A stretch of DNA of 13,159 nucleotides. It comes from an uncultured Anaerovibrio sp. GTDB taxonomy: Bacteria; Bacillota; Negativicutes; Selenomonadales; Selenomonadaceae. The stretch covers positions 1 to 13,159 of the forward strand of contig CACZYN010000024.1 of the NCBI GenBank assembly GCA_902785445.1. Direction: 5' to 3'. The notes under the pieces are model-generated. The model was not told where the DNA came from and did not search any database. It saw only the letters and a program-made list of their open reading frames with translations. This document shows, piece after piece, positions 12,991 to 13,159 of the stretch; position 1 is the first letter of the stretch, and each line of letters starts with the position of its first letter. Position numbers and translations under genes: made by a program.

Positions 12991-13019
12991 AGGAACCAGT
13001 TCCCTCTGGTTCCTTTTTT
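12991..13019 (+). terminator. Plus-strand intrinsic terminator with no plus-strand gene
   Basis: AGGAACCAG (12991-12999) pairs perfectly with CTGGTTCCT (13006-13014) around a 6-base loop, and TTTTT follows. The T run is only on the plus strand, so it acts left to right. All annotated genes nearby run the other way, so it must end an antisense, unannotated or pervasive transcript. Confidence 0.7.
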
Positions 13020-13054
13020 CTTGGGATTTTTACGAATTAATATCCTAATTTGAA

Positions 13055-13088
13055 TACAAAAAAGAGGCCATATATTAACGACCTCTTT
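13055..13088 (-). terminator. Intrinsic terminator after tRNA-Gln
   Basis: On the minus strand AAAGAGGTC (13088-13080) pairs with GGCCTCTTT (13069-13061), 9 bp with one G-U pair and a 10-base loop, followed by TTT. It begins 11 bp after the tRNA CCA end. Confidence 0.82.
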
Positions 13089-13098
13089 GACTTTACAA

Positions 13099-13159
13099 TG
13101 GCAGGGGTAGCAGGACTCGAACCTACGAATGCTGGATTCAGAATCCAGTGCCTTACCAA
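13099..13159 (-). tRNA. tRNA-Gln (anticodon CTG), 5' part outside window
   Basis: The 3' 61 bases are present. The anticodon arm is CTGGA-TTCTGAA-TCCAG with the anticodon CTG at 13141-13139, reading CAG codons. A 5-base variable loop is followed by the T arm GTAGG-TTCGAGT-CCTGC, then the 3' acceptor strand TACCCCT, discriminator G and an encoded CCA. The acceptor 5' strand and part of the D arm lie beyond the edge, so acceptor pairing cannot be checked. A dedicated terminator follows at once. Confidence 0.92.

Overview
The window is a compact block of housekeeping genes from a low-to-mid GC Bacillota genome. The likely group is the Negativicutes or a nearby anaerobic lineage. The order ctsR-radA-carD-yacL-ispD-ispF-cysS-mrnC-thyX-rlmB-yacP-sigH is the classic Bacillota 'yac' cluster. 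A CarD protein, ThyX beside mrnC, a SigH-type sigma factor and NADH dehydrogenase (nuo) genes together point that way. The organism call is inference; no rRNA is present. Every protein gene and the only tRNA lie on the minus strand, so transcription runs from high to low coordinates.

Layout in transcription order. (1) 13159-13055: a partial tRNA-Gln(CTG) with its own terminator. (2) 12826-11150: rsmD and coaD overlap by 4 bp and are followed by a coiled-coil protein of unknown function and a strong terminator. (3) 11132-9075: ctsR, an untracked 45-residue membrane-peptide ORF, and radA. The usual mcsA, mcsB and clpC genes are missing between ctsR and radA. (4) 9059-8415: carD alone, with tandem promoters and a strong terminator. 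(5) 8385-1789: yacL, ispD, ispF, cysS, mrnC, thyX, rlmB and yacP, tightly packed, with overlaps or gaps of 1-12 bp at several junctions. This run covers isoprenoid precursor synthesis, Cys-tRNA charging, 23S rRNA maturation and modification, and dTMP synthesis. (6) 1685-836: sigH with its own promoter and a terminator that folds over its last codons. (7) 758-1: nuoA and partial nuoB, entering a respiratory complex I operon behind a good sigma-A promoter.

The genes themselves are mostly ordinary. The signals worth a second look lie between them. A short repeat made of a palindrome plus a conserved tail and -10-like end occurs three times (1657-1705, 1740-1789, 11104-11142), upstream of sigH and ctsR, and appears to supply their promoters. 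A double-hairpin repeat between rlmB and yacP shares a 10-mer with it. Other points are the ctsR locus without its partners and with an altered glycine loop, the small membrane ORF, and a plus-strand terminator with no plus-strand gene. No CRISPR array, insertion sequence, phage gene or defence system is visible. No stretch longer than 300 bases lacks a gene.
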